Counted from the first letter of the stretch, positions 42,180-51,776 are shown. The stretch is 64,000 nt of DNA from Janibacter sp. HTCC2649 (GCF_000152705.1 NZ_CH672413.1:3314862-3378861); one strand, 5' to 3'. Program-made: numbers and translations. The notes: generated from the letters alone by a model not told the origin.

Positions 42180-44360
42180 TCAGAGCAGGTCGGCCAGGAG
42201 GGCGGCTGCCCGCGCAGCACCGTCGGTCTCGACGGCCCGATAGTCGACGTCGCGTCCGAGCTCCTTGACGAGCATCGCGGCGAGGGCGTTCGGGTCGGTG
42301 GCCAACCCGTAGTCGACGCACGTCCCGGCGCGGTACTGCTCGAGGCGGTGCCTCACGTGGAAGTTCTGCTCGAAGTGGTGCCGCAGCGGCACGTAGAGGA
42401 ACGGCTTGCGCAGCGCCGTGAGCTCCATGCACGTCGTGAGCCCGCCCTGGGTGAGTGCGACGTCGCACGCCGCAAGGTGGTCGGTGAGGTCGGGGAGGAA
42501 CCCGTGCACCTCGGCCCCGGCAACGGCTGGGAGTGACGCCGGGTCGATCCGCGGCCCTGTGACGATGACGAACCTCAGCTCGGGCACGGACTGCCGTGCG
42601 AGTGGGACCGCGTCCAAAACCCTTCTCAGCAGCGGCAATCCGACGCCCGAACCACCGACGGAGACGACGCAGATCTTCTCGTCCAAGTGGTGGCCGAGCC
42701 GCGGCCGGAGCCCCTCGACGTCCTTGACCGACGCATCGAACCCCGTGACATATCCGGCGAAGTCGAACTCGCCCTCCGTCCACTCGCGGATGGCCGGCAG
42801 CCCCGGCCCGAACGCATCGGCGACGACATCAGCGGGGTTCCCCACGAAGATCGACCGGTCGCGCAGCCCGCGGAACCTCGCCCGGTGCTCGATCATCTCG
42901 GCGTTGAGGTCAGCCGTGAGTGCGGCCTCCTCCTCCCCGCCGTCAGGCATCGGCAGCCATCCCACGAAGTCGGTGAACCACGCATAGCGCGCCCGCTTCA
43001 GCTCGGGGTTCTCGTGCAGGAAGTAGTCGACGTCCCAGGCTTCGTCCCCGATGACGAGGTCGAACGGCTCGCGCTCCATCAGCTCGTCGAAGACCATGAA
43101 GTTGTTGATGAGGATCTCGTCCATCCGACGCACCGCCCGGAACGCGTGCAGGTCGTGTTCGCCGCACTCCGACTCGATGTGGCCCGACTCGTTCGCGAGG
43201 TGCGCTGACGCGGGGTGGATCGTCTCGCCCCTGGCCGCGAGCACCCGCGTCACCGGGTCCTGAGCCAGCCACTCGATCTCGAGGTCGGGGTGCAGCAGCC
43301 GCAGCTCATCGGCGATGGCAACGTCCCGGCGCGCATGCCCCAGCCCGATGGGCGACGAGATGTAGAGGGCGCGCTTGCGCCGCGATGTGGCACGGACGTG
43401 GGTATGCCGGGTACCGCCTTCCGATTCGTCCTCCGGTCGCGACGTGAACCGTTCGGCGAAGCGTCGGATCTCGTGGTTGACGAAGACAGGGTCCCTGGCC
43501 AGCGGCCCGTGTCCGGCGCCCTCGACGACGATGAGGTTGCCACCGGTGAGTTCGGCGAGCCGCTCGCCGTACTGCAACCCTCGGACGTGGTCGTCGGATC
43601 CGTGGAGCACCGTCACCGGCTGCGTGACTCGGGCGCACAACGCCTCGATGTCCGAGCACACCGCCCCGTCACACCCGATGCGCCCGGCGGTCGTGTCGGC
43701 CAAGGTCTGCGGCGAGATCTGGTGCCCCCACGCGACGGCGTCCTCGATCTGCTTCGTCGAGTGCGGCTCACTGAACATCTGCGAGAAGAAGAACCGCACG
43801 AAGTCGCCGTAGTCGCCGTCGAGCCAGTAGTGCTTGTTGTACTTGTTCCACCCGTTGGCGTTCGGCAGGGGCTGGTCCCAGGGCACGTGGTCGCGGTTGG
43901 GGTCATCGATGGAGAAGCCGCACGACGGGGCGATGGCGAAGATCCCGAGCACGCGCTCGGGCCAGCTCGTCGCCACGTGCACCGACCAGCTGGCGCCGCA
44001 CGACAGTGCCACGAGGACAGCCCGATCCACGTCTGCCGCATCCATCACGGCAACGGCGTCGGCGGCATACTCCTCGTTCGTGTATGCCGCGGCGCCCGTC
44101 GGGTGGCCGGAGGCGCCGCTCCCGCGACCGTCGAACGTGACGACCCGGAAGTGACGAGCCAGGTAGCCCACCTGCGCCTTCCAGATCCGCGACGGGACGA
44201 TCGACCAGGTCGGCATCAGCAGCAGCGTCGGCGACGCCGTCCCGAAGGACTCCCAGGCGAGGTCCACACCGTCGCGCGAGGTGACGCCGGACCGGTCGGG
44301 GCGGCGGGCCCGGCTGGCCGGGTCCGCCGCGTCACCGACGCGAGTGCTGGTCAGTGACAC
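42180..44360 (-). CDS. Alpha/beta hydrolase fused to a GT-B glycosyltransferase
   Basis: A 726-residue bifunctional protein. Residues 1-310 form an alpha/beta hydrolase with nucleophile elbow A-L-S-C-G (S120; the first Gly is replaced by Ala), an acid in HGSDDHVRG and a histidine in GAGHGPLARD. Residues 330-726 form a GT-B transferase of the MurG/macrolide type, starting RALYISSPIGLGHARRDVAI and ending with the donor-binding TQGGLTTCMELTALRKPF. A methyltransferase gene lies 4 bp upstream on the same strand, and a LuxR-type ATPase regulator is divergent. This looks like a tailoring or detoxification module. Substrate unknown; both domains appear intact. Confidence 0.85.
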   Translation of the reverse strand: MSLTSTRVGDAADPASRARRPDRSGVTSRDGVDLAWESFGTASPTLLLMPTWSIVPSRIWKAQVGYLARHFRVVTFDGRGSGASGHPTGAAAYTNEEYAADAVAVMDAADVDRAVLVALSCGASWSVHVATSWPERVLGIFAIAPSCGFSIDDPNRDHVPWDQPLPNANGWNKYNKHYWLDGDYGDFVRFFFSQMFSEPHSTKQIEDAVAWGHQISPQTLADTTAGRIGCDGAVCSDIEALCARVTQPVTVLHGSDDHVRGLQYGERLAELTGGNLIVVEGAGHGPLARDPVFVNHEIRRFAERFTSRPEDESEGGTRHTHVRATSRRKRALYISSPIGLGHARRDVAIADELRLLHPDLEIEWLAQDPVTRVLAARGETIHPASAHLANESGHIESECGEHDLHAFRAVRRMDEILINNFMVFDELMEREPFDLVIGDEAWDVDYFLHENPELKRARYAWFTDFVGWLPMPDGGEEEAALTADLNAEMIEHRARFRGLRDRSIFVGNPADVVADAFGPGLPAIREWTEGEFDFAGYVTGFDASVKDVEGLRPRLGHHLDEKICVVSVGGSGVGLPLLRRVLDAVPLARQSVPELRFVIVTGPRIDPASLPAVAGAEVHGFLPDLTDHLAACDVALTQGGLTTCMELTALRKPFLYVPLRHHFEQNFHVRHRLEQYRAGTCVDYGLATDPNALAAMLVKELGRDVDYRAVETDGAARAAALLADLL

Positions 44361-44364
44361 GTGG

Positions 44365-45477
44365 TCACTTCCTGATCTCGAAGACGTTGTTGAACGGCGT
44401 CGTGGCCGCGATCCGGAAGCTGCTGAAGCCAGCGGTGGTCACGATGTCGCGGATGCGGGCCGGCCCTGCCTGGGTGCCGATCGCGAGACCAACGTCCTGG
44501 GACAGGGATCCCGGAGTGCAGAGCAGCGTGGAGAAGCCATAGTAGGCCCGCCCGACGGGGTTGAGATTGTCCTCGACGCGGTCGCCGGCGACCGGTTCGA
44601 CGACCATCCAGGTGCCGTCGGAAGCCAACGCGTCGTGGACCCGACGGGCCGCACCGACCGGGTCTCCCATGTCGTGCAGGGCGTCGAACGTGGTGACGAG
44701 GTCGTAGCCCGACCCGCCGAGCGCAGTGGCCGATGTCGACTCCCATGTGATGCGCACACCGACCCCAGCCTCGGCAGCGCGCTCGCGGGCCACGTCGAGC
44801 GAGGCACCGTGCGCGTCCGATCCGACGAAGGTCGTCGACGGGTAGGCCTGCGCCATGAGGATCGTCGACGCGCCGTGGCCGCAGCCGAGGTCATGGACCT
44901 TGGCGCCGCCCTCGAGCTTGGCGACGACGCCGTCGAGGGCGGGCAGCCATTCGCCCACGAGGTTCGCGGCGTAGCCCGGACGGAAGAAGCGCTCGCACCC
45001 GATGTGGACGTCGGAGTTGTGCTCGCCCCAGCCGAGTCCGTCGCCGTCGCGGGCCAGGTCGAAGATTCGATCCGCGTCGCGGACCGTGCCGAACGCGATC
45101 TGGAAGAACCCCGGAAGGTATGCCGGGCTGCTCGGGTCCGTGAGTGCCATCGCGTGCTCGGCCGGCAGCGTGTAGGTGAGTGACGACGGGTCGTAGGTCA
45201 CGAAGCCTCCCGCAGCCTGCGCGTTGAGCCACTCGGCGGCATACCTCTCGCCGGTTCCGGTACGGCGCGCGAGCTCCGATGCGACGAGAGGTCCGTGGTC
45301 GGCAAGGGCCTGGTAGTAGCCGAGCCGGTCGCCCATGACGACGAGGGCGCAGTTGAGGGTGGCGCCCACCTCGTCGACGGCCCGGAAGACGAAGCCCATG
45401 AGCTTGTCCATGTCGATGGGCGGGGTGGCGGCGTCAGCCGTCGTGGTGTTGGTGGACGTGGTGGTGTCGGTGCTCAT
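44365..45477 (-). CDS. SAM-dependent methyltransferase with N-terminal winged helix
   Basis: The 370-residue protein has an N-terminal region like the dimerising winged helix of small-molecule O-methyltransferases (LGYYQALADHGPLVASELAR, about residues 50-110). The Rossmann SAM site is DLGCGHGASTIL near residue 198, with an acidic residue in FVGSDAHGAS and FDALHDMGDP. It precedes the hydrolase-glycosyltransferase gene by four bases, so both are translated from one message. An AGGAGATC site precedes the ATG. Similar proteins in mycobacteria have unknown substrates. Joint action on one small molecule with the next enzyme is inferred. Confidence 0.85.
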   Translation of the reverse strand: MSTDTTTSTNTTTADAATPPIDMDKLMGFVFRAVDEVGATLNCALVVMGDRLGYYQALADHGPLVASELARRTGTGERYAAEWLNAQAAGGFVTYDPSSLTYTLPAEHAMALTDPSSPAYLPGFFQIAFGTVRDADRIFDLARDGDGLGWGEHNSDVHIGCERFFRPGYAANLVGEWLPALDGVVAKLEGGAKVHDLGCGHGASTILMAQAYPSTTFVGSDAHGASLDVARERAAEAGVGVRITWESTSATALGGSGYDLVTTFDALHDMGDPVGAARRVHDALASDGTWMVVEPVAGDRVEDNLNPVGRAYYGFSTLLCTPGSLSQDVGLAIGTQAGPARIRDIVTTAGFSSFRIAATTPFNNVFEIRK

Positions 45478-45603
45478 GGCGATCTCCTGAGATGGGTGCC
45501 GTGACCCCTGTCATGGCGTCGGATCGAGGTTCGTCGGGGGAGCGGTGTCGTCGCATCCGGGCCCCCACCTAGTCCTTGCGCCCGGCCCTAGCATCGAGGG
45601 GTC

Positions 45604-48348
45604 ATGTTGATGGGCCGGGTTGACGAGCAGCGCACCCTCGATGCGCTGATGTCCGGTGCCCGGGTGGGTCGCAGCGGGGTGCTCGTCCTCAGCGGTGACG
45701 CGGGCATCGGCAAGAGCGCCCTGCTGTCCTATGCGAGGTCGCGCGCCGACGGGTTCAAGGTGCTGACCGGGGTCGGGACCGCCTCCGAGCACGACCTGCC
45801 GTTCGCCGGGTTGGCGCGCGTGCTGCAGCCACTCTTGGGTGCCATCGACGACCTGCCCGAGCCGCAGGCCCACGCGTTGGGCGTCGCTCTGGCCATGAGG
45901 ACCGAGGGTGTCGCTGACAGGTTTGCGGTGTCCGCCGCGGCGCTCACTCTCGTGACCCGAGCGGCCGAATCGGGGCCGCTGGCACTGGTGGTCGACGATG
46001 CCCACCTGCTCGACACACCCTCGGCCCAGGCCCTGGCGTTCGTGGCCCGGCGGGTGCTCGTCGACGCGGTCGTCGTGCTCGTCGCTGTCCGACCACGGGA
46101 GAGCGAGATCTGGGCCGGCCTGCCCACGCTCGACGTCGGACCGCTCGACGCGGAGGCTGCCGATCGGCTCGTCGACGAGGCAGCTCCCGGCCTGCTCACG
46201 GCAGAGCAGCGCCGACGCCTCATGGCGATGAGTGCCGGCAACCCTCTCGCCATCCGGGCTCTGGCCCAGGAGCCCGAGGGACTGACCGGTGTGGCCTTCG
46301 GTCAGACCGTCACCGTGCCGGTCGTCGTCGCGGATGCGTTCTCTCGCAGGACTGCTGGGCTCTCTCCCAAGGAACTGCGGGTGCTCCAGATGGCCGTCAT
46401 CGCTGACGGGGACGTGCCCACGATCGGTGCCGCATGCGTGGCGGCAGGCCTCGACCTGGCGGGCCTGGCGCGCGCGGAGGACCTCGGCATCGTCACGGTG
46501 TCGCCCTATCGCGTCGAGTTCACGCACCCTCTCGTCGCATCGGCGGTCTACGCCACTATCCCGGCAGGCGAGCGTCGGCGGCTCCACACCCTGGTCGCCG
46601 ACTCGCTCTCGCCGGGCGATCGCGACCGTCGTGCCTGGCACCGGAGCGAGGCGGCGCTGGGGCTCGATGACGCGGTGGCGCGCGAACTCGACGACGTGGG
46701 GGCTCGTGCGTCTGCGCGCGGTGCCTTCGCTGTTGCCTCTTCGGCGCACGAGCGGGCCGCCACGTTGTCCGAGGATGCGGCCTCGCGCGCTCGCCGCTTC
46801 TTCGCTGCAGGTGAGGCGGCGTGGCTGGCCGGTGAGGACGCCCGCGCACCCGCGCTCCTCGACGAGGCGGCCCGCCACGCACCGGACGCCGGCCAGCGAG
46901 CCCGTGCCCACGCCATGGCCGGGCAGGTCGCGGCCCGCGGTGGATCGCTCACGCAAGCGCGCGACCTGCTGCTCTCGGCGGCCGGGGACGCCGAAAGCGA
47001 CGCGCCGGACGAGGCCATGCTCATGTATGCCGCTGCGGTCGACGCCTGCTTCTATCTCCTGGACTCGGGCAGTGCACGTGCGGTCGCCGAGCGACTCTCG
47101 GACCTGGGAGCTCGCACCGGCGGCGACCCGTCCCGTCGGGCTGCGGCGGTCGCCGCGATCGCCGTTGGCATGGCACGTGTGATCGCCGGGGAACCGGGGA
47201 TGCAGGAGCTGCGCGCTGGAGTGGACGCTCTGGCCATCCGACAGGACCCCAGTCCCTTCTATGCGGATTTCGCCGTCGCCGGACTGCTCTATCTGCGCGA
47301 GGTCGGGGCCAGCAGGGACCTGCTCCGCGAGACGATCGAGACGCGTCGCCGGAACTCCGAGCTCGGTCAGCTGCCGCACCTGCTCTTCCACCTCGCCCGC
47401 GGCGATGCGACGACGGACCGGTGGGCGTGGGCCGAAGCGGGCTACAGCGAGGCCGTCGGTCTGGCGCGCGAGTTCGGCCAGCTCACCGAGCTCGGTGCGT
47501 CGCTGGCCGGTCTGGCGGCGTTGTACTCCCGCCAGGGGCGGGTCGAGGAGTGCCACCAGCACGCTGCCGAAGCCGTCCGGGTCGGGGAGGGGCGAGATCT
47601 CAACCTTGCTGCCGCGTGGGCCGACTTCGCCCGCGCCGAGCTCGAGCTGTCGCTCGGCGAGGTCGACTCGGCGATCGAGGGATTCACGGCTCTCGAGCAG
47701 CGGCTCGACGACCTCGGCGTGGGCGACCCGGACCTGTCGTCGGGGCCGGAGCTGGTCGAGGCCCTGCTGCGCAAGGGCAACCGGGCTCGGGCCACTGAGG
47801 TCCAGGTGGCGTTCCAGGCACGTGCTCGGCACAAGGGCCTGCCGTGGTCACTGGCCAGGGCGGCGAGGGCGACCGCCCTCCTCGGGTCGGACGACGAGAT
47901 CGACGATCTCTTCGGCCTCGCCCTGACTCTGCACGGTGACGGTCACGGGGAGGGCGACGACGCCTTCGAGCGAGCCCGAACCCTCATGCTCCACGGTGCC
48001 CGGTTGCGGCGGGCCCGTCGACGGGTGGATGCGAGGGTGCCGCTGCAGCAGGCCCGGGCCACGTTCGACGCCCTCGGTGCCCGCCGCTGGTCCGACGTGG
48101 TCTCCGCGGAGCTGGAAGCGACGGGTCTGACGGCTCGCGCTCGCACGGCGGGACCAGTGGTTGACCTGACCGCTCGTGAGCTGCAGATCGCCGAGCTCCT
48201 GGCCGAGGGCCGCACCACTCGGGAGACCGCCGCGGCGCTCTTCCTCAGCCCGAAGACGGTCGAGTACCACCTTCGTCACATCTACACCAAGCTCGACATC
48301 ACCTCGCGGGCGGAGCTGAAGGATCACCTCGGAGCCGTAACCACCTGA
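45604..48348 (+). CDS. LuxR-type large ATPase regulator (LAL family)
   Basis: A 914-residue transcription regulator. It has an N-terminal STAND/AAA ATPase with Walker A in SGDAGIGKSALLS near residue 30 and Walker B-like LALVVDDAHLLD near 135. A long Ala-rich helical repeat region (about 350-830, TPR-like) follows, then a C-terminal LuxR helix-turn-helix (LTARELQIAELLAEGRTTRE, then FLSPKTVEYHLRHIY). LAL proteins usually activate neighbouring metabolite or sugar genes after binding an inducer. Its divergent neighbours are the methyltransferase and hydrolase-glycosyltransferase, which are the likely targets. A TAGCAT box lies 9 nt before the ATG. Confidence 0.9.
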   Translation: MLMGRVDEQRTLDALMSGARVGRSGVLVLSGDAGIGKSALLSYARSRADGFKVLTGVGTASEHDLPFAGLARVLQPLLGAIDDLPEPQAHALGVALAMRTEGVADRFAVSAAALTLVTRAAESGPLALVVDDAHLLDTPSAQALAFVARRVLVDAVVVLVAVRPRESEIWAGLPTLDVGPLDAEAADRLVDEAAPGLLTAEQRRRLMAMSAGNPLAIRALAQEPEGLTGVAFGQTVTVPVVVADAFSRRTAGLSPKELRVLQMAVIADGDVPTIGAACVAAGLDLAGLARAEDLGIVTVSPYRVEFTHPLVASAVYATIPAGERRRLHTLVADSLSPGDRDRRAWHRSEAALGLDDAVARELDDVGARASARGAFAVASSAHERAATLSEDAASRARRFFAAGEAAWLAGEDARAPALLDEAARHAPDAGQRARAHAMAGQVAARGGSLTQARDLLLSAAGDAESDAPDEAMLMYAAAVDACFYLLDSGSARAVAERLSDLGARTGGDPSRRAAAVAAIAVGMARVIAGEPGMQELRAGVDALAIRQDPSPFYADFAVAGLLYLREVGASRDLLRETIETRRRNSELGQLPHLLFHLARGDATTDRWAWAEAGYSEAVGLAREFGQLTELGASLAGLAALYSRQGRVEECHQHAAEAVRVGEGRDLNLAAAWADFARAELELSLGEVDSAIEGFTALEQRLDDLGVGDPDLSSGPELVEALLRKGNRARATEVQVAFQARARHKGLPWSLARAARATALLGSDDEIDDLFGLALTLHGDGHGEGDDAFERARTLMLHGARLRRARRRVDARVPLQQARATFDALGARRWSDVVSAELEATGLTARARTAGPVVDLTARELQIAELLAEGRTTRETAAALFLSPKTVEYHLRHIYTKLDITSRAELKDHLGAVTT

Positions 48349-48415
48349 GTCACATCAGCCACACCAGTCACACCTGGTTCGGCGATTCGGACAGGTTTCT
48401 CGCAGGCTCACGGCA

Positions 48416-48421
48416 TACCGT
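48416..48421 (+). promoter_or_regulatory. Leaderless-type -10 box of the kinase gene, overlapping CGGCATAC
   Basis: TACCGT lies 6 nt before ATG 48428. CGGCATAC occupies 48411-48418, sharing the first three bases of the box. Confidence 0.6.
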
Positions 48422-48427
48422 GTCTGC

Positions 48428-50179
48428 ATGACTGCCGAAATCCTTGACGACTCGGGTGGGAGGGACGGCCTCCCCGAGCACTCGCTGCTCGGGTCCTACC
48501 GTCTCGTCCAGCGACTCGGCGAGGGTGGCATGGGTGTCGTCCACCTCGGACTCGACCGCCACGGCAAGGCCGTCGCGATCAAGGTGCTGCGACCACACGT
48601 CGCGCATGACCCCGCAGCCCGCGCTCGACTGACGCGCGAGGTCGAGACCCTGCGCCGGATTCGCAGCCCTCGCGTCGCCCCGGTCATCGACGCCGACGTC
48701 GATGGGGAGCGGCCCTTCATCGTGACGCGCTACGTTCCCGGCCCGCCGCTGGACGAGGTCGTCAGTGCTCATGGGCCGATGGGTCCCGATGACCTCCACC
48801 GCCTCGGGCGCGGCCTCGCCGAAGCGCTTGACGTCATCCACGCCAGCGACGTCATCCACCGTGACCTCAAACCGGGCAATGTCCTCATCGTCGACGGCGA
48901 TCCCGTCGTCATCGACTTCGGCATCGCCCACGTCGCCGACGACATCCGCCTCACCATGACCGGCCTCGTCATGGGTACGCCCGGCTACCTTGCACCCGAG
49001 GTCGTCGAGGGTTCTCCCGTGTCGACCGCAACCGACTGGTGGGGTTGGGCGGCCACCCTTGCGTATGCCGCGTCGGGACGTCCGCCCTTCGGTCGCGGTC
49101 CGATGGACGCCGTTCTCACCCGCGTCACCACCGGTGAGCCCGACCTCGCGGGCGTCGACAAGCGCATCGCGCCCCTGCTGTATGCCGCTCTCGCTCCCGT
49201 TCCTCAGGACCGCCCGCACCAGCGCGAGGTCGTGGCGGCTCTCGAGAAGTATGCCCACGGCGGCCTTGTCACCGACATCATCAAGGTGCGCCGTCCGACG
49301 CCACCCACCCAGGCGTTGGCGATGCCCCGAACCGCCGTGCTTCCCTTGTCCCGCAACCGGACTCAGCCCTCTCGCCCAGCAGTCGCTCCCGCCGTGATGC
49401 CAGCCGTCGTGCCCTTGGTGGCGCAGCGTCCCACCCCGGCGGAGGCGCTCTTCGGCCCCCCGCTCGGTGCGCCGCAGGTGGCGCCGGAACGACAACTGGA
49501 GCACCCGGCATACCCTCCGCAGGAACCCGGCCAGAACGACTGGGACGCCGCCAGGGACGGCCAGCCACTGATCGACCCGCGCATCGGTCGGCAGAGCCGC
49601 AGTGGCACGGTCGCCGCCCTGCTCGCCGTGCTCGTCGCGACAGCAGCCACCGCCCCAGTCGTGGCCGCGATCGGGCTGCTCGTGTGGATCGTGCTCGCGC
49701 GCACTGCCGACCGTTCGGTGACCTCCCTGATCATGCGCAGGCACGACAAGGGGCGGCGTCGCAGTGACATTCCGGTCGCGGTGGTGGCCAGCCCGTGGCA
49801 CTTCCTGGTGGGCGTCATCAGCTCGCTGTTCGGCGCGATCATGCCGGCGCTCATGGCCGTGTCGGGTGTGTTCTGTGCGGCGCTGGCCGTCGTCGCCATC
49901 CAAGGGACTGGGTCGCCGGAGCCCGATGCTCTCGCACCCCTCGCCGTGGGTGGCCTCCTCGCCGGGCTGATGGCGTGGTGGGGCCCGGGTGGCGCCAGCC
50001 TGCGCCGCGGCACCCGCAGCATCGTTCGGGGGGTGAGTCCCGGCCCGAGCGTGAGTCGCGTCCTCGTCCTCCTCCTGCTCGTCGGCGCGGTCGCCGTGGC
50101 GGCAGCGGGTGTCGTCAACGGCCAGCCGTCGTGGTGGCCGACCGGGACCTCGTGGGCCGACCAGCTCAACCTGCCGTGA
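48428..50179 (+). CDS. Membrane Ser/Thr protein kinase with four C-terminal helices
   Basis: Hanks-type kinase of 583 residues. The glycine loop is GEGGMGVVHLG near residue 30, the ATP lysine is in VAIKVLR, the catalytic loop is HRDLKPGNV near 140, then DFGIAH, and the activation segment reads GTPGYLAPE with a Thr available for autophosphorylation. A Pro/Ala-rich linker of about 120 residues follows. The C-terminus holds about four membrane helices and no PASTA or other external sensor, unlike PknB. The stop overlaps a ThrE-type exporter (GTGA), so the kinase could regulate that transporter, by inference. Confidence 0.9.
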   Translation: MTAEILDDSGGRDGLPEHSLLGSYRLVQRLGEGGMGVVHLGLDRHGKAVAIKVLRPHVAHDPAARARLTREVETLRRIRSPRVAPVIDADVDGERPFIVTRYVPGPPLDEVVSAHGPMGPDDLHRLGRGLAEALDVIHASDVIHRDLKPGNVLIVDGDPVVIDFGIAHVADDIRLTMTGLVMGTPGYLAPEVVEGSPVSTATDWWGWAATLAYAASGRPPFGRGPMDAVLTRVTTGEPDLAGVDKRIAPLLYAALAPVPQDRPHQREVVAALEKYAHGGLVTDIIKVRRPTPPTQALAMPRTAVLPLSRNRTQPSRPAVAPAVMPAVVPLVAQRPTPAEALFGPPLGAPQVAPERQLEHPAYPPQEPGQNDWDAARDGQPLIDPRIGRQSRSGTVAALLAVLVATAATAPVVAAIGLLVWIVLARTADRSVTSLIMRRHDKGRRRSDIPVAVVASPWHFLVGVISSLFGAIMPALMAVSGVFCAALAVVAIQGTGSPEPDALAPLAVGGLLAGLMAWWGPGGASLRRGTRSIVRGVSPGPSVSRVLVLLLLVGAVAVAAAGVVNGQPSWWPTGTSWADQLNLP

Positions 50180-51630
50180 GCGACGCAGACCGTCGCCGCC
50201 GGGCCTGGCGCCTGCAGGGCGGGCCTCCGACCGAGCCCATGCCGCTCGTCGACCTCCTGCGACGCACCCCTTATCGCAACGCCCGGGTCGCCATCGAGGC
50301 CGCGGAAGAGGCGCGCGTGCGCGAGGCCCTCGACCTTGCCGTGCGCCTTGGTGAGCTCATGTTGCGCTCCGGCGCCGGGGCACCCCAGGTCGAAGGGTCT
50401 GTCGCCGCGGTGTGCGCCGCGGCCGGGCTGACCAATGTCGAGATCGACATCACGCTGCAGTCGTTGCTCGTCCACGCGCGCGTCGACGCCGTGCACGCGG
50501 TGACGGAGCTGCGGGTCGTGCGCTCGACGCGCCACGACTACGCCCGGCTGGTGGCGGTGCACGAGCTGGTCGACGCGTTCGTCAGCGGCCACATCGAGCT
50601 TCCGGAAGCCGTCGAGCAGCTGCGCGACATCAAGCGTGCTCGGCGCATCTGGCCCGACTGGTCGGTGACGGCGGCGACGGCGGGGCTCGCTGCGGCTGTG
50701 GCCGTGATGATCGGGGCAACGCTCTTCACTGCTGCGATCACGGTCCTCGTGGTCCTCGCTGTGTCGGCCGTCTCGCGATTGATGCAGCCCATCCATCTGC
50801 CCGACTTCTACTCGAACGCCGTGAGCGCCTTCATCGCGACGGTGCTCGCCTGGGTGGCGTATGCCTTGGGTGCCCAGGGATGGATTCCGTTGGGGGGCAA
50901 GGACTTTGCCTTCATCGTGGCCGGCGGCATCGTTGCCTTGCTTCCGGGGCGGACCATGGCTTCCGCGGTCGAGGACGTCATCTCTGGCTATGCGGTGACC
51001 GGCGCCGGACGGCTGCTCGCCGTCATGGTGTCGCTCACCGGAATCATCATCGGCGTCGCGGTGGCGCTGGGCACGACGATCCGGCTCACCGAAGCGCTGT
51101 CGTTCACCTTCGTCTCACCGTCGGTGCTCGACCTGCGCACGACCCAGGCGGAATGGTGGGCATCGGTCATTGGTGTCTTCATCGTGGGTGCCTGCGGGTC
51201 CATGACGATGCAGACCTTGCGCCGGTTGGTGCTGCCGACCGCGGCTCTGGCCGTGGGCGCAGGAAGTGTGTATGCCGTGCTGACTCGCCTTTTCGATGTG
51301 GGCGCCGTGACGGCGACGGGGCTGGCCGCCGTCACGCTCGGTCTGGTGGGCCGGCTCGTGGCCCTGCGTCTGGGTGCGCCGGCCATGGTGGTCGTCGTGC
51401 CTGCGAGCTTTGGGCTGCTGCCCGGTCTGACGATCTTCCGCGGCCTCTATGAGCTCGTCGGCCAGAACGCCACGGACATCGGGACGCTCTCCTTCCAGGC
51501 CGGTGTCGCGACCCTGCTCGGCGCGGCCGGTGTCCTGCTCGCCATCGCCACGGGGACGACCCTCGGCGAGATCATCGCTTCGCCCTGGGATCGTCGCGTG
51601 GCCCGGGTGCGCCGGCGTGCCCGCGTCTGA
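50176..51630 (+). CDS. thrE: Threonine/serine exporter family protein (ThrE)
   Basis: ThrE exports threonine and serine using the proton gradient in Corynebacterium. The 484-residue protein has the soluble N-terminal domain with LRSGAGAPQVEGSVAAVCAA, common to ThrE and YjjP proteins. About ten membrane helices follow, in two halves split near residue 320. It starts at GTG 50176, overlapping the kinase stop, so the two are stoichiometrically coupled. The longer frame to 49795 is a shadow. Actual substrate and direction are family knowledge only. Confidence 0.9.
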   Translation: MSDADRRRRAWRLQGGPPTEPMPLVDLLRRTPYRNARVAIEAAEEARVREALDLAVRLGELMLRSGAGAPQVEGSVAAVCAAAGLTNVEIDITLQSLLVHARVDAVHAVTELRVVRSTRHDYARLVAVHELVDAFVSGHIELPEAVEQLRDIKRARRIWPDWSVTAATAGLAAAVAVMIGATLFTAAITVLVVLAVSAVSRLMQPIHLPDFYSNAVSAFIATVLAWVAYALGAQGWIPLGGKDFAFIVAGGIVALLPGRTMASAVEDVISGYAVTGAGRLLAVMVSLTGIIIGVAVALGTTIRLTEALSFTFVSPSVLDLRTTQAEWWASVIGVFIVGACGSMTMQTLRRLVLPTAALAVGAGSVYAVLTRLFDVGAVTATGLAAVTLGLVGRLVALRLGAPAMVVVVPASFGLLPGLTIFRGLYELVGQNATDIGTLSFQAGVATLLGAAGVLLAIATGTTLGEIIASPWDRRVARVRRRARV

Positions 51631-51672
51631 GGTGTTGAGGGCGCCCGGACTGGGCGGAAGTTTCACAGATTT

Positions 51673-51720
51673 GTGAATATCCGTGATCTTCTTGTGACCT
51701 TTGGTGATCGAGGCTACCTT
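51673..51720 (+). promoter_or_regulatory. Phased GTGA repeats upstream of the first Rpf-like gene
   Basis: GTGA occurs at 51673, 51683, 51694 and 51704, spaced 10, 11 and 10 bp, just before a TACCTT box (51715-51720). The spacing puts all copies on one DNA face. MtrA-type direct repeats are a candidate, by inference. A palindrome TTCACA-GATT-TGTGAA overlaps the first copy. Confidence 0.45.
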
Positions 51721-51776
51721 CGAGGCTTGGCCCGAACCCCCTGTTGGGTCACCCCTCACCGCAAGGACCCCTGCCG

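Noticed and set aside
45511-47832. A 773-codon minus-strand frame opposite the LuxR-type regulator
   Set aside because: It mirrors the real plus-strand gene, which has intact Walker and LuxR motifs; long antisense frames are expected in GC-rich DNA.
51631-51776. A c-di-AMP (ydaO) riboswitch before the first Rpf-like gene
   Set aside because: These are common before actinobacterial rpf genes, but the gap is short and I could not match the conserved ydaO cores.
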